32,759 bases of DNA from Lachnospiraceae bacterium (lineage in GTDB: Bacteria; Bacillota; Clostridia; Lachnospirales; Lachnospiraceae), in assembly GCA_022797995.1 (NCBI GenBank), contig JAAWLQ010000005.1, positions 1 to 32,759 on the forward strand, read 5' to 3'. Below are positions 9,502 to 18,403 of the stretch, in pieces. The notes under the pieces are model-generated. The model saw only the letters and a list, made by a program, of their open reading frames with translations, did no database searches and was not told the DNA's origin. The translations under genes and the position numbers were made by a program. Every line of letters starts with the position of its first letter. Positions within the stretch are counted from its first letter, which is position 1.

Positions 9502-10039
9502 ATCCGTCCTCCTCCAGCTTCTTAAGCTCATTCTCAATCAGCACCTTTCCCCGGGCAAGCCGCTGTCTTACCGTACCTTCCCTGATGCCGCACACCTTTG
9601 CTATCTCACGGTTATCCATATTCGCCGAATATTTCAGCAGAAATATATCCTTATATTTTTCAGGAAGGTTCCTGAGAATATTCAATATTTCATTTTCGGT
9701 GTCCGTCTCCTTCATATAGGTCGCGGGCATTTTCTCCTCTTCGATTTCATCTGTGGTGATTTCTCTCTGCATCTGCTTTTTCCTCTTCCTGAAGATATCT
9801 ATAGCGGCATTTCTGGTGATAACGATTAAGTAGCTTTTCGTCTGCCGACTGTCAGGCTCTGCCACATTCCCCATATTATGGGCTACCCTCATAAATGCAT
9901 TGTGTACTGCGTCCTCCGCCAGATAACAGTCATGCAGAATGTCCATGGCAACTTTATGCATTAAATATCTGTATTCCTCGTACAGAATACAGAATTTTCT
10001 CCTGTCCTCCGGAGAGTCTATCATCATCAGTAATATCAT
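9476..10039 (-). CDS. RNA polymerase ECF-type sigma factor
   Basis: Region 2 (AEDAVHNAFMRVAHN...KSYLIVITRNAAIDIFRKRKK) and region 4 (LPEKYKDIFLLKYSANMDNREIAKVCGIREGTVRQRLARGKVLIENEL). Confidence 0.93.
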   Translation of the reverse strand: MILLMMIDSPEDRRKFCILYEEYRYLMHKVAMDILHDCYLAEDAVHNAFMRVAHNMGNVAEPDSRQTKSYLIVITRNAAIDIFRKRKKQMQREITTDEIEEEKMPATYMKETDTENEILNILRNLPEKYKDIFLLKYSANMDNREIAKVCGIREGTVRQRLARGKVLIENELKKLEEDGYAVYGSNG

Positions 10040-10343
10040 ACTTCCCCCATCATAGTCGAATTTCCTCTTATATAATTATAACGAATCATGCGGAGTGTTT
10101 TGTTACACAGAATAGAAAATATTTGTAGTTTTATATACATTTTCAGGAGTAATTGTTTAACCATGCATATTGCAAAATTACCGTGAAATCAATAATTGGT
10201 TGAAAATGTTACGGTTGAAAATACAGCCGTCTTACATTATAATATCCTGTATAACGAAATAAGTTAAATACAGCCTTAAAATTTATAGTTGAGCTTGGAT
10301 AATAGAAGACTGATAGAAATCTGGCAATATAGGAGGGGCTTCA

Positions 10344-11834
10344 ATGTTTGATTTATCCCGATTTGACGATTATAAAGAAGACAACCGCCGGGAGGTAAAG
10401 AAGGCCAGAGGCGGGATACCAGACTCTCTGTGGAGCACATATTCTGCGTTTGCCAATTGCTATGGAGGTGTCATCATTCTTGGCGTCGAAGAAGGAGAGA
10501 ACGGCAGTTGGCATACCACCGGATTGCAGAATGAAGATAAGCTACGCAGAGATTTTTGGAATACAATCAACAATTCACAAAAAATAAGTATAAATCTGTT
10601 GTCAGACAGAAATGTACAAACATATCAGGCAGGAAATGAAACCATTTTGGTGATTCATGTTCCTGCGGCAAAGCGGGAACAGAAACCGGTATATGTAGGC
10701 GGAGATATGTTTAAAGGAACCTATCGGCGGAATTGGGAAGGTGACTATCATTGTACGTCCGGTGAAGTAAAAGCTATGCTTCGTGACCAGACAGAAGACA
10801 CTATGGATATGAAAGTCCTGGAAGAAATGCAATTGGATGTATTTAACAGAGAAACTGTACATGCTTACCGCAACCGTCATATGGCATATCGCCGGGAACA
10901 TGTCTGGGAGCAATTGGAGGACGAGGCATATCTGGAAAGAATTGGCGCGGCGAGGCAGGTCAATACAGATCAGAAGCTTCACCCTACAGCTGCAGGTTTG
11001 CTGATGTTTGGAGATGAATACAAAATTCTATATGAATTTCCAGAGTATTTTCTTGATTACAGAGAAATGCTGGACCCGTCTATCCGTTGGACTGACCGGC
11101 TGCAGTCCAGTTCCGGAGACTGGACTGGAAATTTGTTTGATTTCTTTTTCCGTGTATATGGAAAATTAGTGAAGGATTTAAAAATACCTTTTATGTTGGA
11201 GGGTGCAACGCGGATTGATGATACTCCTGTCCATAGGGCTGTCAGGGAGGCTTTGGCAAATTGCCTTGTAAACACAGATTTTTATCTGCCAAGAGGGATT
11301 GTAATTAAAAAGGAAGCGGACGGCATTATCATGGAAAATCCCGGCAGCATACGAACTGGAAAAAAGCAAATGCTGAAAGGCGGGATCTCTGACCCGAGGA
11401 ATAAGGCACTGATGAAAATGTTCAATATGATTGGTATTGGTGAGCGTGCGGGTAGTGGTGTGCCGGATATCTACGCAGTATGGGAAAGTCAGGGCTGGAT
11501 TATGCCAAGGGTAATAGAAGAATATTCCCCTGATCGAACATTTTTACAATTACTTTTTATCCAAAAACCTCAAGATAAAAAATCGGCGATAAAAATCGGC
11601 GATAAAAAATCGGCGATAAAAATCGGCGATAAAAAATCGGCGATAACAGAAGAGCGGCTTCGACAGATTACAGAATATATGAATATCGGAACAGAATATC
11701 GGGCAGATGATATCTCAGCCTTTATAGGGCTGAAGGCTTCCAGAGTAAGAGAATTGTTGAAAATATTAGCGGAACGGGATGTAATCAAGGTATCCGGAAA
11801 GAACAAAAACCGGCGTTATCAAAAAAAGCACTAG
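10344..11834 (+). CDS. AlbA_2 (Schlafen-like) DNA-binding / ATP-binding domain protein with C-terminal winged HTH
   Basis: YKEDNRREVKKARGGIPDSLWSTYSAFANCYGGVIILGVEE... HRAVREALANCLVNTDF ... GERAGSGVPDIYAVWESQGW. Confidence 0.9.
   Translation: MFDLSRFDDYKEDNRREVKKARGGIPDSLWSTYSAFANCYGGVIILGVEEGENGSWHTTGLQNEDKLRRDFWNTINNSQKISINLLSDRNVQTYQAGNETILVIHVPAAKREQKPVYVGGDMFKGTYRRNWEGDYHCTSGEVKAMLRDQTEDTMDMKVLEEMQLDVFNRETVHAYRNRHMAYRREHVWEQLEDEAYLERIGAARQVNTDQKLHPTAAGLLMFGDEYKILYEFPEYFLDYREMLDPSIRWTDRLQSSSGDWTGNLFDFFFRVYGKLVKDLKIPFMLEGATRIDDTPVHRAVREALANCLVNTDFYLPRGIVIKKEADGIIMENPGSIRTGKKQMLKGGISDPRNKALMKMFNMIGIGERAGSGVPDIYAVWESQGWIMPRVIEEYSPDRTFLQLLFIQKPQDKKSAIKIGDKKSAIKIGDKKSAITEERLRQITEYMNIGTEYRADDISAFIGLKASRVRELLKILAERDVIKVSGKNKNRRYQKKH
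11574..11646 (+). repeat. In-frame tandem repeat, 27-bp unit (14+13 nt sub-units)
   Basis: GATAAAAAATCGGC+GATAAAAATCGGC repeated about 2.7 times, encoding DKKSAIKIGDKKSAIKIGDKKSAI. Confidence 0.95.
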
Positions 11835-11839
11835 AGGTG

Positions 11840-11866
11840 CGGGAAGGTACATTTGTACCTTCCCGG
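11840..11866 (+). terminator. Possible terminator hairpin after the AlbA_2 gene
   Basis: CGGGAAGGTAC-ATTT-GTACCTTCCCG immediately after the stop codon; no clear U-tract. Confidence 0.45.
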
Positions 11867-11909
11867 CTATGACTATTCAGTACCGTGGGAAACAGCTTCC
11901 GGATTACAA

Positions 11910-12854
11910 TCATGAAATCGCTTCCCCGCCGATTTCATAGTCGCTCCAGGTCCCCATCTCCGGCCAGACGGCAAAACAATCAGAGAAAAAATAGGCTCCT
12001 CTGGGGCTGCGCCACTTATCGGCATTGAATTTTATCACAGGCAGAGAATAGGTCTCCCCCTCTTCCCACTGGATGGCAGTAATCCGGAACAATACCCCGT
12101 CCTCCCACTGATAAAGCTTATTCTTACTGCTCAGCTCCAGTTCCGTCAGATATCCCGCCTCCGCCAGCTCCTCCTGTGTCATCGTCAGCGATTCCACCTG
12201 ATGCTGACAACCGAAAATCCACGCAATGGCACTCTTCTCCCCGTCTGTCAGTTCTCCGGGCGCCTCGGACAAGTCCACACTGACATGCTGAACATCACTG
12301 TTAAGGCCATTATCCCTTTCCCACAGATCATCCAACACCTTCAGATACAGCCCGCACAGATCGTAATATCCACCGCCCGGGTTCTGCTCCGTCCCCCTGC
12401 TGTAAGCATAGATTTCCAGATCTCCTCCCAGCTGGCCGGGGAACGTCTCCATAACATAACCGCCGGCAATTCCTATCTTCATTCCGTCTTCCAGCATAGT
12501 TCTGTCCGCAATCTCTCCATCCAGATACACCGGGACCTCGGAATTGTCCCCCAGAAAAAGGGTATAGACACTACCCCAGCCCTCTCCTGCCAGCACCAGA
12601 TCGCCGGATTCGGCTCCGTCCACGATGCGATACTTCACCCGTTCTGCTTCTCCACCCTGGCTTTCTTCCTCATCATCTCCGCCATTCTCTCCCTCCAATG
12701 CCGGCAGAGAATCCCTGTTCTCCTGCCCTGTGCCATTCTGTCCTTCTACAGTACTGCCATTCCCTGCAAAAGGATCAGCCTCCTGATTTCCTCCACAACC
12801 GGCCAGCAACAGACAGCCTGTTAATAAAAAAGCAACTCGTCCTGTAATTTTCAT
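11910..12854 (-). CDS. Putative lipoprotein
   Basis: Lipobox MKITGRVAFLLTGCLLLAGCGG followed by a low-complexity linker. Confidence 0.8.
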   Translation of the reverse strand: MKITGRVAFLLTGCLLLAGCGGNQEADPFAGNGSTVEGQNGTGQENRDSLPALEGENGGDDEEESQGGEAERVKYRIVDGAESGDLVLAGEGWGSVYTLFLGDNSEVPVYLDGEIADRTMLEDGMKIGIAGGYVMETFPGQLGGDLEIYAYSRGTEQNPGGGYYDLCGLYLKVLDDLWERDNGLNSDVQHVSVDLSEAPGELTDGEKSAIAWIFGCQHQVESLTMTQEELAEAGYLTELELSSKNKLYQWEDGVLFRITAIQWEEGETYSLPVIKFNADKWRSPRGAYFFSDCFAVWPEMGTWSDYEIGGEAIS

Positions 12855-13002
12855 AGTAATGCCCCTCCTTTCCCTGAACTGTGTATCTTTATAAACGCTT
12901 TTTTTACAGAATAGTTCTTTCTACACATTATCTTTATTTCCAAAAAAATTTCTTTCATAGCTGCTAAAAATCTGAAAAATTGAAAAGAAATAATAAAATC
13001 CA

Positions 13003-13050
13003 TAAAAAAGAGCCCTCATATCATTCCCGACAGAATGATTGAGAACTCTT
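13003..13050 (-). terminator. Rho-independent terminator of the sugar ABC operon
   Basis: Minus-strand AAGAGTTCTCAATCATTC-tgtcgg-GAATGATATGAGGGCTCTTTTTT: stem followed by a T-run. Confidence 0.8.
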
Positions 13051-13081
13051 CTTATGAACCGCTCGCCCTTTCAGGGCGTGC

Positions 13082-13948
13082 TTATCCTTTCACCGCTCCG
13101 CTGACCCCTTCCACATAGTACTTCTGGGTACCGAGGAACAGGGCCGCAACCGGGATGGAGATAATGACGGCGCCGGCAGCAAAGCTGCAGAACCATTGGT
13201 CAATATACTCCACATCCAGCATCTGATACAGCCCTACCGCCACAGTATAGTAGTCTCTGTGGGTTCCGCACAGCACCTTTGCCAACATGAAATCCTTAAA
13301 GGGTCCGGCAAAGGATGTCAGCAAAGTATAAACTACAACCGGTTTACTCAGTGGCATGATAATCTTCGTGAGCACCTGCCATTTGCTGGCTCCGTCCAGC
13401 ATGGCGGCCTCGTCCAGCGATATGGAAACCGTATCAAAAAATCCCTTTGCAATATGGTAGCCACAGCCCGCACCGCCTGCATAGACCGCAACCATTGCCA
13501 CACGCAGCATGGGACCCGCCGTCCAGCCCAGCATTTTAATGATATAGTAAACTGCGATCATGGACATGAATCCGGGAAAGAGATGAATGATCATCGCGGC
13601 ATTCATCAGGGGCTTCCTGGCCTTGAAACGCAGTCTGGAGAGCGTATACGCCACTGCTATCACGAAGAAAGTGGAAATCAGACAGCTTACACCCGCAACC
13701 AGAAAGGTGTTGAACAACATTTTCGGGAAATTAAACACGGAAAAATCCGTGAATAGTTTTATATAATTGTCAAAGGTATAGCTGGTGGGAAAGAAAGTGG
13801 AACTGTACGAACCCTTCGTCCCGCGGAAGCTGGTCAATATAACCCACAGAACGGGAATCAGCCAGATTACAGACAATATGGTAAGTAACAGATGGGCTGC
13901 CGTCACAGTTATTTTTTTCTTTAAAGGATATCTGCTGAATTTATTCAT
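13082..13948 (-). CDS. Carbohydrate ABC transporter permease, MalG family
   Basis: EAAMLDGASKWQVLTKIIMPLSKP (EAA motif) and multiple TM segments. Confidence 0.92.
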   Translation of the reverse strand: MNKFSRYPLKKKITVTAAHLLLTILSVIWLIPVLWVILTSFRGTKGSYSSTFFPTSYTFDNYIKLFTDFSVFNFPKMLFNTFLVAGVSCLISTFFVIAVAYTLSRLRFKARKPLMNAAMIIHLFPGFMSMIAVYYIIKMLGWTAGPMLRVAMVAVYAGGAGCGYHIAKGFFDTVSISLDEAAMLDGASKWQVLTKIIMPLSKPVVVYTLLTSFAGPFKDFMLAKVLCGTHRDYYTVAVGLYQMLDVEYIDQWFCSFAAGAVIISIPVAALFLGTQKYYVEGVSGAVKG

Positions 13949-15321
13949 CTAAACGCCTCCTCATTCCTGTTGGAACCACTGAATTTAAAGGTTATCAGCG
14001 ATACAACAGCCAATGTCACAAAGGTCATGATACCTATCACTGCACCTACATTATAATACTGGTTCTCAATGGTGAGCTTATACAGCCATGTAACCAGCAG
14101 GTCCGTCTTGCCGGCTGTGGAATCCACCGGTCTCGGCAAGCCCTGGGAGGTCAGGAAAATGACATTAAAATTGTTTACATTGCCGGTAAACGTAGTAATC
14201 AGATACGGCATCATAATAAACATCATATAGGGCAGTGTAATCTTCCGGAAGGTTACAATGGGACCTGCTCCGTCCACACGGGCCGCCTCATACAGTTCCT
14301 GCGGAATATTCTGCAGAATTCCCGTTACCTGAAGGAGCATATAAGGTACGCCCACCCATATATTGATCAGAATAACCGTTACTCTCGCCCAGGCTGCATT
14401 GGTGAAAAAAGGCAGCGATTCCTTTGTGCCAAGGATTCCCATGTTCCGCAGCATAATGTTGATCGCACCCTCCGGCTGAAGCATGGTGCGCATAATCAGC
14501 AACGTGACAAAATGGGGAATTGCCACTGTCAGCACGAAGAAAAATCTCCACATTTTCTTTGCCCGGATCTCTTTCCAGTTAATAAAAAGTGCCAGTATCA
14601 AGCCGCAGAAATAATTGGAAAAGGTCGCTACAAGCGCCCAAATCAGTGTCCATCCCAACACCGGCCAGAAAGTTTTCCCAAGACTTCCGCCTAATCCTAT
14701 TACCCTCTTGAAATTTTCCAGGCCTACCCAGTCAAAAAGAACCAGCTTGCTGTTCTCCACACTATAGCTTGTAAAAGCCATACTGATCATGAATACCAGC
14801 GGCAGTATCGTAAAAGCAAGCACGCCTGTCACCGGAAGTGACAGCAGGGTGATTTGCAGATTGCCATTGAACAGATCCTTTACTTCTTCCCGGAGTCCCG
14901 GAATCTGTCGTCCTTCTTTCCTGAGACATTCCAGCTTATATGCCTGACGCAGGGAGCTCCTGCCAAGCAGAATCAGCACAAGCACAACCGCCAGGGTGAT
15001 GATTCCAAACAAAAGGATCAGCTGAGAACGGTCACCATCCACATATTCATATACACTTTTGGCGTCATTCCAGACTTTCTGCTGTTCCTGCTCACCAAGT
15101 GTAATCAGCATGCTCAGATTGTGAAGCCCTGTCTGGATCATATAATAAATAATTGCGGCTTCCGCTGCCAAAAAAATGATACCCTTTACAATCTGCCCCC
15201 GGGCAAGACATCCCACGCCAAAGAACAAAGCTGAAAGACGAGTCAGCAAAGAACCCTTCTTCAGGGCATCCATGGCCGGATATTTGTTTTCAAATTCTTT
15301 TTTTGATTTTCTGGTTTTCAT
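13945..15321 (-). CDS. Carbohydrate ABC transporter permease, MalF family
   Basis: YEAARVDGAGPIVTFRKITLPYM EAA motif; overlaps the MalG-type gene by 4 bp. Confidence 0.92.
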   Translation of the reverse strand: MKTRKSKKEFENKYPAMDALKKGSLLTRLSALFFGVGCLARGQIVKGIIFLAAEAAIIYYMIQTGLHNLSMLITLGEQEQQKVWNDAKSVYEYVDGDRSQLILLFGIITLAVVLVLILLGRSSLRQAYKLECLRKEGRQIPGLREEVKDLFNGNLQITLLSLPVTGVLAFTILPLVFMISMAFTSYSVENSKLVLFDWVGLENFKRVIGLGGSLGKTFWPVLGWTLIWALVATFSNYFCGLILALFINWKEIRAKKMWRFFFVLTVAIPHFVTLLIMRTMLQPEGAINIMLRNMGILGTKESLPFFTNAAWARVTVILINIWVGVPYMLLQVTGILQNIPQELYEAARVDGAGPIVTFRKITLPYMMFIMMPYLITTFTGNVNNFNVIFLTSQGLPRPVDSTAGKTDLLVTWLYKLTIENQYYNVGAVIGIMTFVTLAVVSLITFKFSGSNRNEEAFR

Positions 15322-15349
15322 GGTTGAAACCTCTTTCCCTTACGAAGAA

Positions 15350-15379
15350 CCCGCAGACACATTGGACTGTGTCTGCGGG
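15350..15379 (-). promoter_or_regulatory. Intergenic stem-loop between binding-protein and permease genes
   Basis: CCCGCAGACAC-N8-GTGTCTGCGGG, perfect 11-bp stem. Confidence 0.8.
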
Positions 15380-15424
15380 CCGCATGATTATCGTCGCCTA
15401 CACCTGAATCCGGATTTCATCTGT

Positions 15425-15934
15425 TTATTCAAGTCCGGAAGAATTTGCAGCTGTCTCGAAAGCCTGCAGCTTCTCCGACGCGTTGTCTTTCGTGACTACA
15501 CCGCTCAAAATTTCCTTGCCGAAGCTCTCTGCGGGAGTCCAGAACCAGGACATCTCTGTGAAGCTCATACGGGGCACTGCTATATTGGAAACTGTGTAGT
15601 TGTCTACCATTACCACATTATCTGCCTGAATCTCATCAGTTGCAAGATATTCATCATAACATGGAACATATCCCCGCTTCTCATAGTGATATTTCTCACT
15701 GTCATACCCCCCCAGATACAGTGCCAGCTCGATGGCTACCTGAGGATACTGGGTTGTGGACTTCACACCGATTCCCTTTGCAGAGTTAAAAGGACGAAGC
15801 TGATAGTCTGTGCCGTTTACATTGACGGAAGGAAGCGGCGCCACACCGAAATTATCACCCAATATCTCCTGAGTCTGCGCTGCCTGCCATGTACCGCAGA
15901 AATATGCATTCACAGTGCCTTCGCGCATCATGGA
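15425..15934 (-). pseudogene. Extracellular sugar-binding protein, C-terminal fragment (interrupted by element)
   Basis: ...SMMREGTVNAYFCGTWQAAQTQEILGDNFGVAPLP... Continues in frame with the 26104-26951 fragment when the element is removed at GA. Confidence 0.93.
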
Positions 15935-16049
15935 TGTTGCGTCACAGTTATAGGTACATCAAACAAAATACAGGGCAGGAACACACTGAAAAAGAGGATT
16001 GCAGAGAGCAGTCCTTTTTTGATACATAAAAACAGGAGGATATGGGAAC

Positions 16050-16331
16050 ATGGCAAATTTAACAAAATATGAGATGGAAACGGTAGTTAATTACAATGCT
16101 GTCGAACAAACAGCTACGGTTTACACAAGGGATAAATCGGTGATGCGCAGGCTGGATCGGCTTGTGGCTGATTACCCTGGCACTTACAAGTTGCTGAAAC
16201 AGACGGACATTGACAAGACCTATTCCATGCCGAAATCATACATTACTTACCGTAAGCCGAGGATGTTAAATGACAAACAGAGGGAACAGGCAAGGCAGAG
16301 AATGTCGAAGTTAAATTCCAGTGATAATTGA
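16050..16331 (+). CDS. Conserved mobile-element-associated hypothetical protein
   Basis: 93-aa ORF with RBS (aacaggaggatatgggaac-ATG). Confidence 0.7.
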   Translation: MANLTKYEMETVVNYNAVEQTATVYTRDKSVMRRLDRLVADYPGTYKLLKQTDIDKTYSMPKSYITYRKPRMLNDKQREQARQRMSKLNSSDN

Positions 16332-16571
16332 TGCAGGAAATGAAGAAACAGAGGATTGTGTTCATGGACTATGTGCGGCAGATAGTTTTGTGGACTAAAT
16401 TTTCTCTCTACATGGCATAGATGGAGAATTGTTACAAACAGGGTGTTTTATTCCCAAAATTCACGTTAATTATCGTATGAAAATGAAACGAAGACGGAAA
16501 AAGGGATAAATCTATGCCAGACAATGAAAAGCAGAAAAAAGCCGCCTAATGAGGTAAAGGAGAACCAACAA

Positions 16572-16940
16572 ATGGATTTTGGATATTTTTATGGGAAACA
16601 GAGCAGCCAGTATGCCTTTTACCGCATACCAAAGCAGTTATTTACGGAAAGACAGTTTGATGCGCTGTCAATCGGGGCAAAGCTGCTCTATGGCATGATG
16701 ATTGACCGTATGGAGTTGTCACAGAAAAATGGGTGGATTGACGGAAATGGCAGGGCATACATATATTTTACTGTTGATGAGGTAAAGGACAAGTTTCACT
16801 GCGCCAATGACAAGGCTGTAAAGCTGATGAGGGAGCTTGACAGCGATAAAGGCATAGGATTGATTGAGAGCGTAAGGCAGGGATTGGGCAAGCCAAACAT
16901 TATCTATGTCAAGAATTTTGTAAGCGGTTCACAGGCGTAA
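16572..16940 (+). CDS. Replication initiator RepA N-terminal domain protein (short/truncated)
   Basis: MDFGYFYGKQSSQYAFYRIPKQLFTERQFDALSIGAKLLYGMMIDRMELSQKNGWIDGNGRAYIYFTVDEVKDKFHCANDKAVKLM...; RBS aaaggagaacc before 16572. Confidence 0.85.
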   Translation: MDFGYFYGKQSSQYAFYRIPKQLFTERQFDALSIGAKLLYGMMIDRMELSQKNGWIDGNGRAYIYFTVDEVKDKFHCANDKAVKLMRELDSDKGIGLIESVRQGLGKPNIIYVKNFVSGSQA

Positions 16941-17018
16941 AGGAAAGACATAGCAGAATGGGAAACACGTTTCTTTTATAATGACAGAAAGGAAAGAAGA
17001 GGGATTCCGCCATAGTCG

Positions 17019-17169
17019 GCGTTGTGGGCTATGTGTATAACTGGCTGCTTATGGAGTTGTGGGTAACGCTGTTTGCAGGATGTGGGAAAGCTGCACTTTA
17101 GCTTTTCCATGTGCTGTGAACAGCGTTATCCATGACTTCATAGCCTGATATGCACATTGTCCACAATGC
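17019..17169 (+). ncRNA. Long hairpin with G:U-rich stem, putative structured RNA or MITE-like insertion
   Basis: Arms of about 70 nt: GCGTTGTGGGCTATGTGTATAACTGGCT...ATGGAGTTGTGGGTAACGCTGTTTGCAGGATGTGGGAAAGCT pairs with AGCTTTTCCATGTGCTGTGAACAGCGTTATCCATGACTTCAT...AGCCTGATATGCACATTGTCCACAATGC. Confidence 0.65.
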
Positions 17170-17239
17170 AAAGGGAAGGATTAGGATAGGATTGATATGA
17201 TTGATTCAGTATGAATATACTCAGTTTAGTTAATATCAG

Positions 17240-17400
17240 TATTGTTACATTCCGATTTTCGGAATTGCAGAAGTTCAAAAATCTGACTTCAAGAGTTCCG
17301 ATTTTCAGAATTCAAGAAGTAAAGGAAATAGACTTCAAGAGTTCTGCTTTTCGGAATGCAGAAAAAGTCCAATATAAAAGAGCAATATTTTTCAGTTCCC
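17240..17400 (+). pseudogene. Probable remnant of the RepA C-terminal linker repeat region
   Basis: Repeats (TTCCGATTTTCGGAAT / TTCCGATTTTCAGAAT / TTCTGCTTTTCGGAAT; GACTTCAAGAGTTC twice) encode FRFSELQKFKNLTSRVPIFRIQEVKEIDFKSSAFRNAEKV, resembling RepA-family linkers. Confidence 0.4.
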
Positions 17401-17438
17401 ATATTTTTGACACAGCATATCCTTTGTTTTAAAGCTGC

Positions 17439-17467
17439 TTGATTTACTTCGGGTAACCGTATATAAT
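17439..17467 (+). promoter_or_regulatory. Promoter of the HTH / two-component operon
   Basis: TTGATT-N17-TATAAT, 39 bp before the ATG at 17506. Confidence 0.7.
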
Positions 17468-17505
17468 ATTGCATAGGCAGAAATGAAAGTGAGGATGATT
17501 AGCTT

Positions 17506-17700
17506 ATGGAATATATGTCGTGTCCTGAAGCGGCTAAGAAATGGGGCGTATCGGAAAGATGGGTGCAAAAACTTTGTGAGGATAATCGCATATTGAATGT
17601 GACCAGAATAGGGAATATGTGGCTAATTCCAATAGATGCCGTAAAGCCGCTTGACAGGCGAATGAAACAAACAAAGAATGGAGCTGGAAGAAATGGCTAA
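17506..17700 (+). CDS. Small HTH DNA-binding (excisionase-like) protein
   Basis: MEYMSCPEAAKKWGVSERWVQKLCEDNRILNVTRIGNMWLIPIDAVKP: MerR/Xis-like wHTH. Confidence 0.85.
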   Translation: MEYMSCPEAAKKWGVSERWVQKLCEDNRILNVTRIGNMWLIPIDAVKPLDRRMKQTKNGAGRNG

Positions 17701-18403
17701 GATATTACTGGTTGAAGACAATCTGTCTGCCGTAAAGAAAATAAAGCAGTTTATAAGCAGGATTGATGTATCACACGTTGTTTTTGTTTGCGGCGAGGCT
17801 AATAAGGCATATTCTTTATCACAGCAGGAAAAATTTGACCTTTTCATTTTAGATATTCAATTAGAGGATTACAAAGGTACAAGCCTTGCAAAGCAATTAC
17901 GGAGCTTGCCGGAATATAAATATACACCGATTATTTTTGAAACAGCATTGGCAGGGGAAGAATTGACCGCATACCGTGATGTGAAGTGTTACAGTTTTCT
18001 GATTAAGCCTTATTCAGAAGCAGAATTTCAAACGGCGTTCTGTGATGCGTTAGGTTTATCATCGAAACTATTGCAGGAAGAAAAACATATACAGATAGAG
18101 CAAAAACAATTTATACTTGATTATAACGTGGCAGAAATCGCATATATTGAAGCCTTTGGGAAAAAAGTCATTGTTCATATCAATAGCCGTACGCTTGGTA
18201 TGAAGGAAGATACAATTTCAGGATATACTTTAGGGAGAATGGTATCTCTCATTGATGAGCCTTCCTTTGTGCAATGCCATAAAAGTTATGTCGTAAATAC
18301 CGCACATATTGAAAAAATTGATAAGGCAGAGCGGTTTATTTTTTTGAAAGGTTTTGCAGAAAAAATTCCCGTGGGTAATAAGTTTCAATCTGCATTATGG
18401 TAA
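17693..18403 (+). CDS. LytTR-family response regulator
   Basis: Receiver MAKILLVEDN...FDLFILDIQLEDYKG...SFLIKPYSEAEF; LytTR domain IAYIEAFGKKVIVHINSRTL...FVQCHKSYVVNTAHIEKI. Confidence 0.92.
   Translation: MAKILLVEDNLSAVKKIKQFISRIDVSHVVFVCGEANKAYSLSQQEKFDLFILDIQLEDYKGTSLAKQLRSLPEYKYTPIIFETALAGEELTAYRDVKCYSFLIKPYSEAEFQTAFCDALGLSSKLLQEEKHIQIEQKQFILDYNVAEIAYIEAFGKKVIVHINSRTLGMKEDTISGYTLGRMVSLIDEPSFVQCHKSYVVNTAHIEKIDKAERFIFLKGFAEKIPVGNKFQSALW

Noticed and set aside
15944-15948. ACAGT (15944-15948 and 26090-26094) as the recombination core or target duplication
   Set aside because: Both ends share it and it is palindrome-centred, but joining there leaves the binding-protein halves out of frame with a premature TGA. 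The GA core at 15933/26104 restores the frame and gives a longer symmetric attP.
15176-16072. 298-aa + strand ORF spanning the left element junction
   Set aside because: Antisense to the permease and binding-protein fragment and crosses the integration site; no domain or RBS support.
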